Positions 27,515 through 35,182 of a stretch of DNA of 57,869 nt are shown one piece after another. Under the pieces are notes generated by a model. The model saw only the letters and a list, made by a program, of their open reading frames with translations, made no database searches and was not told where the DNA came from. Origin of the DNA: an uncultured bacterium. GTDB taxonomy: Bacteria > Bacillota > Bacilli > Lactobacillales > Lactobacillaceae. Both the position numbers and the translations under genes were made by a program. The number at the start of each line of letters is the position of its first letter. Position 1 is the first letter of the stretch. The stretch covers positions 1 to 57,869 of the forward strand of contig CAJMLF010000010.1 of NCBI GenBank assembly GCA_905214235.1. Reading direction: 5' to 3'.

Positions 27515-28145
27515 TAACTTTATTTTTGACATTGATGGAACACTGATTGACACCTTTGATATGTACATGCCGCCAATGATCACCATCCTGCGGCAACACG
27601 GCTACCACATTGCACCGGAAGACGAACTAGCAACGATGAAAAAGCTCTTCGGAATTACCGGTGCCGACGCCCTCCGTATCTTTGGGGTCCGCCCCGATGA
27701 ACGGGAGACCATTCAAAAGGAGTGGATTAAAGCCACGTATAAGCGGAAAAACTTGGTCAAGGTGATTGACCAGGTCCCGGAAGCGTTAGCTGCGCTCGCC
27801 AAGGTCAAAGGAAACCACCTGGCCGTGGCAACTTCCAAGCTTCGTCACGAATACGAGACCCACTTTGCCCCCGAGTACCCATTTGCCCGCCTCTTTGAGG
27901 TTGCAATCACCTCTTCGGATACGGTTAAACACAAGCCGGACCCCGCACCCTTACTGGCGGCCATTGCCAAGTTAAAGGCGGTCCCGGAAAATTGTGTTTA
28001 CGTTGGTGATACAATTAACGATCAAAAGGCAGCCCGGGCCGCTGGCATTAAGTTTGCGGGCGCCCTTTACGGGTCCGCTAATCCGGAATCAATTGCGGAT
28101 GCCGACTACCCACTGCGTTCACCAATGGACCTACTTAAGATTTGA
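27501..28145 (+). CDS. HAD family hydrolase (phosphoglycolate phosphatase-like)
   Basis: The 214-residue protein has HAD motif I FDIDGTLID at residues 9-17, motif II in AVATSK, and motifs III/IV in KHKPDPAPL and VGDTINDQKAA. A helical cap lies between motif I and II, so it is a class C1 enzyme like phosphoglycolate phosphatase or pyrophosphatase PpaX. The ATG lies inside the last codons of the P-type ATPase gene, so translation is coupled. Its role there could be metabolite repair, but the link is not obvious. A terminator follows. Confidence 0.87.
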   Translation: MGQINNFIFDIDGTLIDTFDMYMPPMITILRQHGYHIAPEDELATMKKLFGITGADALRIFGVRPDERETIQKEWIKATYKRKNLVKVIDQVPEALAALAKVKGNHLAVATSKLRHEYETHFAPEYPFARLFEVAITSSDTVKHKPDPAPLLAAIAKLKAVPENCVYVGDTINDQKAARAAGIKFAGALYGSANPESIADADYPLRSPMDLLKI

Positions 28146-28146
28146 A

Positions 28147-28192
28147 ATAAATAAGACTGGAAATTTGTGTTTTCCAGTCTTATTTTTATAAG
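28147..28192 (+). terminator. Terminator after the HAD gene
   Basis: The arms AAGACTGGAAA and TTTCCAGTCTT are nearly perfect and are followed by a T-rich tract. Confidence 0.88.
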
Positions 28193-28219
28193 AAATCATT
28201 ATTTGAGGAGGACCTATCA

Positions 28220-28612
28220 ATGACTTTTTATAGTGAAAGTTACTTCTTACACCAGCAGCAGTTAACCAGCCTGGTCAACTACATCGCCATCGTGGTACTG
28301 CTGCTCCTGGTGATCTTCAACACAATCCGTTACCTCCGCCACCAATTGCGGACACGGAACCGGGATCTGGGAATCATTTTCTTCCTGCTCCTACTCATCT
28401 TCACCGGACTACAGATCACCAACCTGGAACGGACCGTTACCCAGCGGTCCCAATCCCTGCAGATGCAACCGTTCATCCAGGCGGTTGCCAAGGACCATGG
28501 TCTGAAGTCCAGCCAGGTCGTGGTTAATTCCACTACCCTGACCGATGGCATCTTGGTCCGCTTCAGGGGCAGGGATTACCGGGTCAACATGAGCCCCAGC
28601 GGTGATAACTAA
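28220..28612 (+). CDS. DUF3290 membrane protein
   Basis: The 130-residue protein has two N-terminal membrane spans (about 18-38 and 52-68) and a small soluble C-terminal domain. The pattern FYSESYFLHQQ at the start and the pairing with a DUF421 gene 63 bases downstream are typical of DUF3290 in lactic acid bacteria. A GAGGAGG site precedes the ATG. Function unknown; the conserved pair suggests that the two proteins form a membrane complex. Confidence 0.8.
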   Translation: MTFYSESYFLHQQQLTSLVNYIAIVVLLLLVIFNTIRYLRHQLRTRNRDLGIIFFLLLLIFTGLQITNLERTVTQRSQSLQMQPFIQAVAKDHGLKSSQVVVNSTTLTDGILVRFRGRDYRVNMSPSGDN

Positions 28613-28675
28613 ACCCTTAGCCGGGCGCACGTTGTCGACCACACGGTTAAAATCCAACACTAAGGAGGTTGCAAA

Positions 28676-29311
28676 ATGGATTACGGACTAGTCACAATTA
28701 AGTTTGTCCTCGGAATGATCTGCCTAATCTTCCAAATTAATATTTCTGGTAAGAGCAACCTGGCGCCGAACTCGGCGATCGACCAGGTCCAAAACTACGT
28801 CCTCGGGGGCATCATTGGGGGTATTATCTACAACAACGACGTCACCGTCCTCCAGTTCCTCATGGTTCTCTTAATCTGGACAGTAATTGTCTTCATCATC
28901 AAGTTTGCTAAGGAACATAACAACGTTGTTCATAAGATTGTCGACGGGCAGCCCCGCCTGCTGATCAAAAACGGCCAGCTTTTGGTCGATAACTGTATGC
29001 GGGCCGGGATTACCGCCAACGAGCTGATGTTCCGCCTGCGCCGGCACGGTGTTTACGAGGTTAACCAGGTAAAGAGCGGAATTCTCGAACAAAACGGCCA
29101 GCTCGTCGTCATCGAAAACGATGAGCAAAACGTCCACTTCCCGATCATCAACGACGGGCAAATCAACCAGGACGTCCTGGAACTAACCCACCACGACGTG
29201 CAGTGGCTGAAAAACGCGGTCGTCAAGGCCGGGTACCGGAGCATTAACGATATCTACCTCGGTGAATACATCCATGGTCAGCTGCACCTCGTTGCCTACC
29301 CGAACGACTAG
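28676..29311 (+). CDS. DUF421 (YetF/YcaP family) membrane protein
   Basis: The 211-residue protein has three N-terminal spans (to about residue 80) and a cytoplasmic domain of two small alpha/beta repeats. The family landmarks are GKSNLAPNSAIDQVQNYVLGGIIGGIIYN and the pairs PRLLIKNGQL and ELMFRLRRHGVYEVNQVK. It forms a two-gene unit with DUF3290. The family is widespread in Firmicutes, some members act in spore or envelope physiology, but no reaction is known. A strong terminator follows. Confidence 0.86.
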   Translation: MDYGLVTIKFVLGMICLIFQINISGKSNLAPNSAIDQVQNYVLGGIIGGIIYNNDVTVLQFLMVLLIWTVIVFIIKFAKEHNNVVHKIVDGQPRLLIKNGQLLVDNCMRAGITANELMFRLRRHGVYEVNQVKSGILEQNGQLVVIENDEQNVHFPIINDGQINQDVLELTHHDVQWLKNAVVKAGYRSINDIYLGEYIHGQLHLVAYPND

Positions 29312-29330
29312 GAATTATAAAGTACACATT

Positions 29331-29372
29331 AGGCCTGCAGTGGCGAACTTGCGCACTGCAGGCCTATATTGC
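29331..29372. terminator. Bidirectional terminator
   Basis: The perfect arms TAGGCCTGCAGTG and CACTGCAGGCCTA lie between the convergent DUF421 and DHH genes. Confidence 0.8.
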
Positions 29373-29377
29373 TTATC

Positions 29378-30457
29378 CTAATCTTTCTTAAACAGGGCAG
29401 CCATCTTAGCAGCGACCGCCGGGTCAAGGTTATCCGCCAGGGTACTCTCCGTCGTCTGCTGCTCGTCCTCATGGTTCTTGATTGTCTGGGCAAGCTCGTC
29501 GGCAACTGCCTGCTCACCAACCTTAATCGGGTTAACGGTCAGGCGACCACCAGCGGCATCGGCGTGGCCACCACCAGCAAAGTACTTCTCCGCAAACTTA
29601 GCAACGTCGAGCTTGCCGTTGCTACGGAGGGAGACGCTAACGGGGCTGATAACCAGGGCCGCGTCCACGTCGGGGTTCTGGTCAAGAAGCTCGTGGGCAA
29701 TCTCGGACTTGTAGTCACTGGCGTAGACAATGCCAAACTGGTGCCCGTCCAGCTTCGTCTTCAAGATATCCTTTAGGTGTCCTTTTAGATACTTGGCCCG
29801 CCGTTCGTTGAGGGTCCGGATCAAGAGCTGGTTGTCCTCCCGGTACTTGGTCCAGCCGGCGTTAAAGACATCCATGACAAAGGACGCCGAGTCTTGCAAG
29901 GGGTAGAACCAGAAGAGCTGGTCAAGGTCATCCGCGGCTGTCCGCTCCTCATCCCCCATGTCAGGGTCGTTTTGCCAGTCCCAGGTATCATAGGCCCGGA
30001 TCAGTTCGACCAGGTAAGCTAAGTCCTGACGCCGCTGTTCTGGCAGGTCATTGAAGTGGGGCTGCTTTTGGAGCCAGTCCCACACCAGGCTTGCCGCACT
30101 GGGGTTAACCTGGGGGTCAGCGGGAAGGACACTATTGGCAGCATACTTTTTCCGCAGAGCTTCTTCACTTTCGTGGTGGTCAAAGACGAGCCAGTGGTTG
30201 GCAAAGTTAGTATTTAGCTGCTGGAAGGTATAGTCGCTGTCGGGGGTCATGTCCATGATGTAAACATCGGTAAAGCGCCCCGTTTCTGGGCTCTTCAACC
30301 AGTGGGCAAATTCGTCATCAATCCGCCCGGCACCACAGTTTGTCATGTCAAACTCCACGTCAGCAAACATCGTCGGCTGCACTGCCCTTAGCAAAAGCGG
30401 GGCCCCAAAACCATCTAAATCATTATGCGAAAAAAGTTTTATTAATCGTTTAACCAT
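29378..30457 (-). CDS. DHH/DHHA1 family phosphoesterase
   Basis: The 359-residue protein has the DHH superfamily motifs in order: FSHNDLDGFG (residues 9-18, metal-binding His and Asp), DMTPDSDY, VFDHHESEE (the DHH motif itself, near 94) and C-terminal DHHA1 GGGHADAAGG near 300. These enzymes hydrolyse phosphodiesters such as nanoRNA, pAp or cyclic dinucleotides. The spacing differs from NrnA and GdpP, so it is best called an oligonucleotide-type DHH phosphoesterase of unknown substrate. The C-terminal tail after about 320 is acidic and Gln-rich. It is divergent from the DUF2325 gene. Confidence 0.85.
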   Translation of the reverse strand: MVKRLIKLFSHNDLDGFGAPLLLRAVQPTMFADVEFDMTNCGAGRIDDEFAHWLKSPETGRFTDVYIMDMTPDSDYTFQQLNTNFANHWLVFDHHESEEALRKKYAANSVLPADPQVNPSAASLVWDWLQKQPHFNDLPEQRRQDLAYLVELIRAYDTWDWQNDPDMGDEERTAADDLDQLFWFYPLQDSASFVMDVFNAGWTKYREDNQLLIRTLNERRAKYLKGHLKDILKTKLDGHQFGIVYASDYKSEIAHELLDQNPDVDAALVISPVSVSLRSNGKLDVAKFAEKYFAGGGHADAAGGRLTVNPIKVGEQAVADELAQTIKNHEDEQQTTESTLADNLDPAVAAKMAALFKKD

Positions 30458-30591
30458 CTTATGACCACCTTATCAATTCTTTTGTCCCCATTATACCGTA
30501 AGCCCGCCCAGGCACATAGCGTATCAACTGACATTAGGTATAGGAATTGGTATGATTAATATTAGTGAAGTTTTAGAAAGGACAATGCTCA

Positions 30592-31836
30592 ATGAAAATA
30601 TATGATTACCGGCAGGAATTGATCACCCTGTTGGAAAACACCAGTAGCGACCCCGCAAGTTTGCTCCAAACCCAGCGTAGCCTAACAACCATTCTTAATA
30701 TCCTCAACCACTACGCTGAAGGCCAGGGCAACCGTCCAGTGCCCGCCGTTAAAAAGCCCCGTTTTCACCAGCACCAGGTAAACCGGGACCAGCAGCCCCT
30801 GCCAACCGCCGTTAAAAAGCAGTTAAAGTCACTGTTAACGGGCCCTGCCAAGGAAGTTACGGACACGAAACCGGCAATTCATGTCCGGCCCGCCGAAAAA
30901 GAGGCCGCGACCCCCAAGGAAATTACCCCGGAAGAGCGCCTGGCTGCCGATAACCGCTACCTCGTTCACCGAAAGCTGAGCGGGGCCGAAATTAACCACC
31001 GCTACTACTCCGAGGCGATTCTCCACCACCTGCCATTCCCGGTTGAAGATGGGGACATTGTGGAGCTAGACCCCCAGCAAACGGTCCGGGGGCTGCCCGC
31101 CATCCGTCGGGTCACCAGCGACCACCTCACCGACTACCAACCGGAGAAGATCAACGTCCTGGAGTACGCCAAGCTAACTGCCGTCCCGGGTTCCGACGTC
31201 CTGCAGATCAGCAGCACCATGAAGGAAAACTCGATTCTTGATACTGCCCCTGCTAACACTGTCGTTGTCGACCCCTTCAAGTACCCGGGCCGCGACTTGA
31301 AGGCCGGAATGGTCATCGACTATGCCTACTATGACCGGGGTAACGGCCTCAAGGATGCGGCTGATGGTTCGATTCGCTGGATCCATGAAAAGACCGACTT
31401 CGATACTACGAAGCAACCGGCTAAGCCAAAGAAGGTCAAGAAGGTTACTAATACCCGTCACGACTACGAGAAGAAGCTTGACTATGACCTCAAGCAGCGC
31501 ACCGTCTTAGTAATTACGGGGGTCCGTGACAAGGTCCAGGGCCTTAAGCCAGTAATCACGAAGCACCATGGTGTGTTCCACGGCCTTGACGCCTCGGCAG
31601 AAGAAAAGGTTTCCTCCAGCACCTTAAAGCGGGAGATTCGGAACGCCGACTTCGTGATTGTCTGCATCGACGCAATCCACCACCGGATTAGCCAGCTCGC
31701 CAACCACCATGCTAAGCGCTACGACAAGCCACTAGCCATCGCCAACGTCACCTCCAACACCGCCGTCGAGTGGGCAGTTGGGCGGGCACTAAATGGTGAT
31801 CCCGCCTACGCCGTCGCTAGCGAAAAGATTGACTAG
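30592..31836 (+). CDS. DUF2325 domain protein
   Basis: The 414-residue protein has a helical N-terminal region, a basic proline/lysine-rich linker (about 45-125), a middle domain and a C-terminal DUF2325 domain (about 300-400). That domain has the Rossmann-like stretch TVLVITGVRDKVQGLKPVITKHHG and ADFVIVCIDAIHHRISQLANHHAKRYDKP. DUF2325 proteins are cytoplasmic and uncharacterised; some lie near DNA or diguanylate enzymes. The RBS is AAAGGA. A T-box leader begins soon after its stop, so it is a single gene. Confidence 0.8.
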   Translation: MKIYDYRQELITLLENTSSDPASLLQTQRSLTTILNILNHYAEGQGNRPVPAVKKPRFHQHQVNRDQQPLPTAVKKQLKSLLTGPAKEVTDTKPAIHVRPAEKEAATPKEITPEERLAADNRYLVHRKLSGAEINHRYYSEAILHHLPFPVEDGDIVELDPQQTVRGLPAIRRVTSDHLTDYQPEKINVLEYAKLTAVPGSDVLQISSTMKENSILDTAPANTVVVDPFKYPGRDLKAGMVIDYAYYDRGNGLKDAADGSIRWIHEKTDFDTTKQPAKPKKVKKVTNTRHDYEKKLDYDLKQRTVLVITGVRDKVQGLKPVITKHHGVFHGLDASAEEKVSSSTLKREIRNADFVIVCIDAIHHRISQLANHHAKRYDKPLAIANVTSNTAVEWAVGRALNGDPAYAVASEKID

Positions 31837-31858
31837 GTAAGAAAATTAAAATTTCCTG

Positions 31859-31886
31859 TTGACTTTTATTAAATTATGTTTAGAAT
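31859..31886 (+). promoter_or_regulatory. Promoter of the brnQ T-box transcript
   Basis: TTGACT (31859-31864), a 16-base spacer and TAGAAT (31881-31886) lie just before the T-box stem I. Confidence 0.65.
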
Positions 31887-31914
31887 AATAAACAATAATT
31901 TAATTATTTGATCG

Positions 31915-32176
31915 CAATGAGAAAGAAGAGTACCTTTACCAGCGACATCAGCGAGTCTCGTGAGGTGTGAGGAGGCAGTCCAACGGCAAGGGGAAAATCA
32001 CTTTCGAGTCCTAATCTTAAAATCCAGTAAGACTAGGTGGTAACACCCATTATCGTGTCAGCGTATCGCTATTTAGCCGTACGTGAAGAGGTTGTTTGAT
32101 GACAGCCTGAAAATAGGGTGGTACCACGCTAATGCGTCCCTTAACCAATGTAAAAGTTGGTTAAGGGACTTTTTTA
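31915..32176 (+). promoter_or_regulatory. T-box leader, isoleucine (AUC) specifier, controlling brnQ
   Basis: This tRNA-sensing leader fills the gap before brnQ. Stem I is closed by GAAAG (31921) and CTTTC (32001). The specifier loop has AGTA on the 5' side (31929-31932) and GAA-A-ATC-A on the 3' side, which places the codon ATC (Ile) at 31997-31999. The distal loop has GGTGTGA. The T-box proper AGGGTGGTACCACG (32115-32128) is followed by a terminator, GTCCCTTAACCAA with TTGGTTAAGGGAC and six T (32136-32175). Uncharged tRNA-Ile should allow read-through into brnQ. Confidence 0.92.
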
Positions 32177-32226
32177 TTGGGATCAGAGCAATTATTGATA
32201 TCTATTTATTCTAGGAGGGATTTCTT

Positions 32227-33606
32227 ATGCGTGACTTAACATCACCTAAGTTGTCATTCAAACAGTACTTAGTTGTTGCTTCGCTATTATTCGGTTTATT
32301 TTTTGGTGCCGGGAACCTTATTTTCCCCCTGCACCTCGGCCAGTTGGCTGGTGCTAATTGGGGTCCTGCCGCCCTGGGCTTCTTAGTAACCGGGGTTCTG
32401 CTTCCCCTCTTATCGGTCCTCGCGGTTGCCGTTACCCGGGCAGAAGGGGTTTACGACATCGGCCGTCCGCTGGGTGCCGGTTTTGCCCTTGTCTTCATGG
32501 TCCTAATTCACGCCACCATCGGTCCCCTCTTCGGGACGCCACGGACGGCAACTGTCTCCTTTACCGTTGGGGTCGCACCGTTCCTGCCAAAAGCTGCCCA
32601 GGGCTGGGCACTTCTGCTCTTTTCCGCCCTCTTCTTTTTGGCCGCCTTTGCCTTTTCCTACCGGGAAAACAACATCCTGGCCAACGTTGGTAAGGTCTTG
32701 AACCCCGTCTTCTTAGCACTCCTCTTCCTGGTTTTCGTAGTCGCCTTTGCGAACCCGCTCGGTAACCCGGCCAACGCCCCCGTTACCAGTGCCTACGTTC
32801 ACGGCGCCGTCACTAACGGTTTCTTAGAAGGTTACAACACGATGGATGCCCTCGCCGGTCTGGCCTTCGGGGTAACCGTCGTCACTGCTGTCCGCTCCAT
32901 GGGTCAACGGCGGGCTAAGGACGTCTCCAAGGTTGTTGCCAAGTCGGGTGTCCTGGCCGTCAGTGGAATCGGTTTGATCTACTTACTCTTGATCCTGCTG
33001 GGGGCAATGTCACTCGGTCGCTTTAAGGTCTCCGCTGATGGTGGGGTGGCCTTCAACCAGCTGGTTAACGCCTACGCCGGTGCCTTTGGTCAAGTTGTCT
33101 TAGCCTTCCTGTTAACCGTTACCTGCCTGACCACCGCTGTTGGACTGGTTGCCGCCTTTGCCCAGGACTTTCACAAGCACTTCCCAAAGGTCAGCTATCA
33201 TACCTGGTTGGCCCTCAGTTGCCTCGCATCCTTCTTAACCGCTAACTTTGGTTTGGACCAAATCATCGCCTGGTCAACACCAATGCTGATGTTCCTCTAC
33301 CCACTGGCAATGGTCCTGATCCTCTTATCCGTTAGTTCCCCACTCTTCCACCGGGACGGGGTGGTCTACTTCTTCGTTGTCCTCTTCACCGTTGTTCCGG
33401 CACTAGGTGACATGGTAGTCGCCTTCCCATCAGTCGTCAGTGCAAGTCACTTTGGCCAAATGGTTGCTGCTTGGCGAAGTGCCCTACCACTGGCCAGCAT
33501 GGGATTGTCCTGGTTAGTCCCGGCCCTGGTTGGCTTAGTTGTCGGCCTGCTTTTCCACTGGTTCCGCCGGCAACGCGTTACCAGCAACGAGACGCAGCTG
33601 AATTAA
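32227..33606 (+). CDS. brnQ: Branched-chain amino acid transport system II carrier protein BrnQ
   Basis: BrnQ is a sodium- or proton-coupled importer of leucine, isoleucine and valine. The 459 residues form about twelve spans, with the LIVCS-family N-terminus FGLFFGAGNLIFPLHLGQLAG and the conserved GPLFGTPRTATVSFTVGVAPF segment. The AGGAGG site lies eight bases before the ATG. It is controlled by the isoleucine T-box directly upstream, which fits its substrate. It is a single gene ended by a bidirectional terminator. Confidence 0.95.
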   Translation: MRDLTSPKLSFKQYLVVASLLFGLFFGAGNLIFPLHLGQLAGANWGPAALGFLVTGVLLPLLSVLAVAVTRAEGVYDIGRPLGAGFALVFMVLIHATIGPLFGTPRTATVSFTVGVAPFLPKAAQGWALLLFSALFFLAAFAFSYRENNILANVGKVLNPVFLALLFLVFVVAFANPLGNPANAPVTSAYVHGAVTNGFLEGYNTMDALAGLAFGVTVVTAVRSMGQRRAKDVSKVVAKSGVLAVSGIGLIYLLLILLGAMSLGRFKVSADGGVAFNQLVNAYAGAFGQVVLAFLLTVTCLTTAVGLVAAFAQDFHKHFPKVSYHTWLALSCLASFLTANFGLDQIIAWSTPMLMFLYPLAMVLILLSVSSPLFHRDGVVYFFVVLFTVVPALGDMVVAFPSVVSASHFGQMVAAWRSALPLASMGLSWLVPALVGLVVGLLFHWFRRQRVTSNETQLN

Positions 33607-33623
33607 AGACTACAAAATAGTAC

Positions 33624-33674
33624 AAAGAGGCCTCCCAAGTTCGGTGCATCCGAACCTGGGAGGCCATTTTTTAA
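33624..33674. terminator. Bidirectional terminator after brnQ
   Basis: GAGGCCTCCCA.GTTCGG and CCGAAC.TGGGAGGCC form a long stem followed by six T, between brnQ and the convergent glucosaminidase gene. Confidence 0.88.
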
Positions 33675-33680
33675 ACTTCG

Positions 33681-34280
33681 CTATTTACGGTCGTACTTAT
33701 CGAGGTGGAACTTCTGAATGGCGTAGATCAGTTTATTAGCATAATTCGGGTCAGTAGCGTACCCACCCTTCTGCAGGGCCACGGCCGCCTGACGATAGTT
33801 GCTAGCCTTCTGAACATCCCGGAAGCGGGCGTGGTTGTCCGCCGTCCCGTTGACAATTAGCTGGGTGTGGGCATTTATCGAATCCGCCCACGAACGGTAG
33901 GTTTGGAAGTACTGCTTAACCTCAATCGTCTTGCCCTTGACGTTTTCTGTCGTCGTCATCTTCACCCGGTCCGTTTTGGACGTCGCCTTTATGCCAAACA
34001 GGTTATTGTACTTTGCCGCCAACCGGCTACGACCCCAGTTCGATTCCAGACCAGCCTGGGCAATCGTGATGCTGGCCGGAATATGGTAGCGTCTCTGTTC
34101 CCGCTGCGCCGCTGGGGCAATCTTCTTAATAAAAGCGGCGGTAGTAATGTTGGGGGAATGCCGCTCAACTTGGTTGGTCCGCTTGTGGTAGTTGGCAATC
34201 GCCGCCCACAGGCAAAGCACCAGGATTAGGGCCCCAATGACGGTGCCCAGGACAGTGAGTATCTTTTGGTGGTGGGCCAT
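33681..34280 (-). CDS. Membrane-anchored glucosaminidase (GH73-type, LytG-like)
   Basis: The 199-residue protein has an N-terminal membrane anchor (about residues 9-28) followed by one glucosaminidase domain. The domain shows IPASITIAQAGLESNWGRSRLA with the catalytic Glu, YNNLFGIKA and the later YQTYRSWADSI-like stretch (FQTYRSWADSINAH). It cleaves N-acetylglucosaminyl bonds in peptidoglycan outside the cell. There are no wall-binding repeats, so it acts close to the membrane. It has a GGAAGGAAG site. It is a single gene between two terminators. Confidence 0.88.
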   Translation of the reverse strand: MAHHQKILTVLGTVIGALILVLCLWAAIANYHKRTNQVERHSPNITTAAFIKKIAPAAQREQRRYHIPASITIAQAGLESNWGRSRLAAKYNNLFGIKATSKTDRVKMTTTENVKGKTIEVKQYFQTYRSWADSINAHTQLIVNGTADNHARFRDVQKASNYRQAAVALQKGGYATDPNYANKLIYAIQKFHLDKYDRK

Positions 34281-34316
34281 CCGATCAACTTCCTTCCAAA
34301 TGTTTATTCGCCATTA

Positions 34317-34364
34317 TACAAAAAAGGCCCGGACATTGGTAAAGAAATGTCCTGACCTTTGAAT
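34317..34364 (-). terminator. Terminator of the CmpB-like/ABC-F unit
   Basis: On the minus strand the arms AAAGGTCAGGACATT and AATGTCCGGGCCTTT form an imperfect stem followed by a T-run. Confidence 0.75.
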
Positions 34365-34389
34365 AATCTTCAGAAAATCGTCAAATTAA

Positions 34390-35172
34390 TTACTTATTTG
34401 AGAAGAGGTCCTGCTTAATCTGATTGAAGCGCTTGGCATCAAGAACCCGCATCTTAGGGAAGCTCTTAATCATCCGCCGTTCGTTCCACCGCAACAGCTG
34501 CTCAGGACGCTTCTCCAAGTGGGTAAGGAAGGATTCTCGCCAGTTGGCCAATTGCCGCTTCCTAAGTGCCCGTTCTTCAGGCTGGGCCGCAGTCCGAATC
34601 CGGTGACGGAGCTGTTCCTGGAAGTCGTTGATCCGTTGGTCCCACTGCTTGGTAGTCATGTGGAAGTGTCTGATACTGAAGATTGTCATTGCCGTATCGG
34701 TAACCATCCCCACCGTGATGAACAGGGCCAAGAAGCCATGGGTCCAGGATTCTTCCCAGTTGATCACCTGCTGGATCAGCGGCTGGATAAAGCGGACCAA
34801 GAGGACTACCCCAATTCCCCAGAATAGGGAAATGGCCGGGGCAATCCGTCCCTGCAGGTTCCCCCACAGGTCGGAGTAATCCCACAATTTCATGTGGAAC
34901 ACCTTTTCCAGAAAAACACTGGCAAAGTATTCAAAAATACTGGCCACAATCATGCCGATAACGAACAACCAGAACAGGTTGTCGCGGACGTTATAAGTCG
35001 CTACCAAAATCGTGGTCACAGCAAAGCCATACACCGGGCAGTAGGGGCCAAACAGAAAGCCCCGGTAAGCATAGTGGTGGTCCTTGATGGAACAATAAAA
35101 GGTTTCCCATAACCAGCCGACCACTGAGTAGGTAAAGAAGAGCACAACAAGCTCTGATATCGTATACGGCAT
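34390..35172 (-). CDS. CmpB-type putative ABC transporter permease (PF06541 family)
   Basis: The 260-residue protein has an N-terminal block of five membrane spans (about 1-160) with the family signature FTYSVVGWLWETFYCSIKDHHYAYRGFLFGPYCPVYGFG-like start (VVGWLWETFYCS and RGFLFGPYCPVYG). A charged helical cytoplasmic tail (about 175-260) follows, rich in Arg, Gln and Glu. The family is annotated as a putative ABC transporter permease, but no ATPase partner fits except the ABC-F gene ten bases upstream, and ABC-F proteins are not transporters. Function is uncertain. Confidence 0.78.
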   Translation of the reverse strand: MPYTISELVVLFFTYSVVGWLWETFYCSIKDHHYAYRGFLFGPYCPVYGFAVTTILVATYNVRDNLFWLFVIGMIVASIFEYFASVFLEKVFHMKLWDYSDLWGNLQGRIAPAISLFWGIGVVLLVRFIQPLIQQVINWEESWTHGFLALFITVGMVTDTAMTIFSIRHFHMTTKQWDQRINDFQEQLRHRIRTAAQPEERALRKRQLANWRESFLTHLEKRPEQLLRWNERRMIKSFPKMRVLDAKRFNQIKQDLFSNK

Positions 35173-35182
35173 CCTTTTCCTC

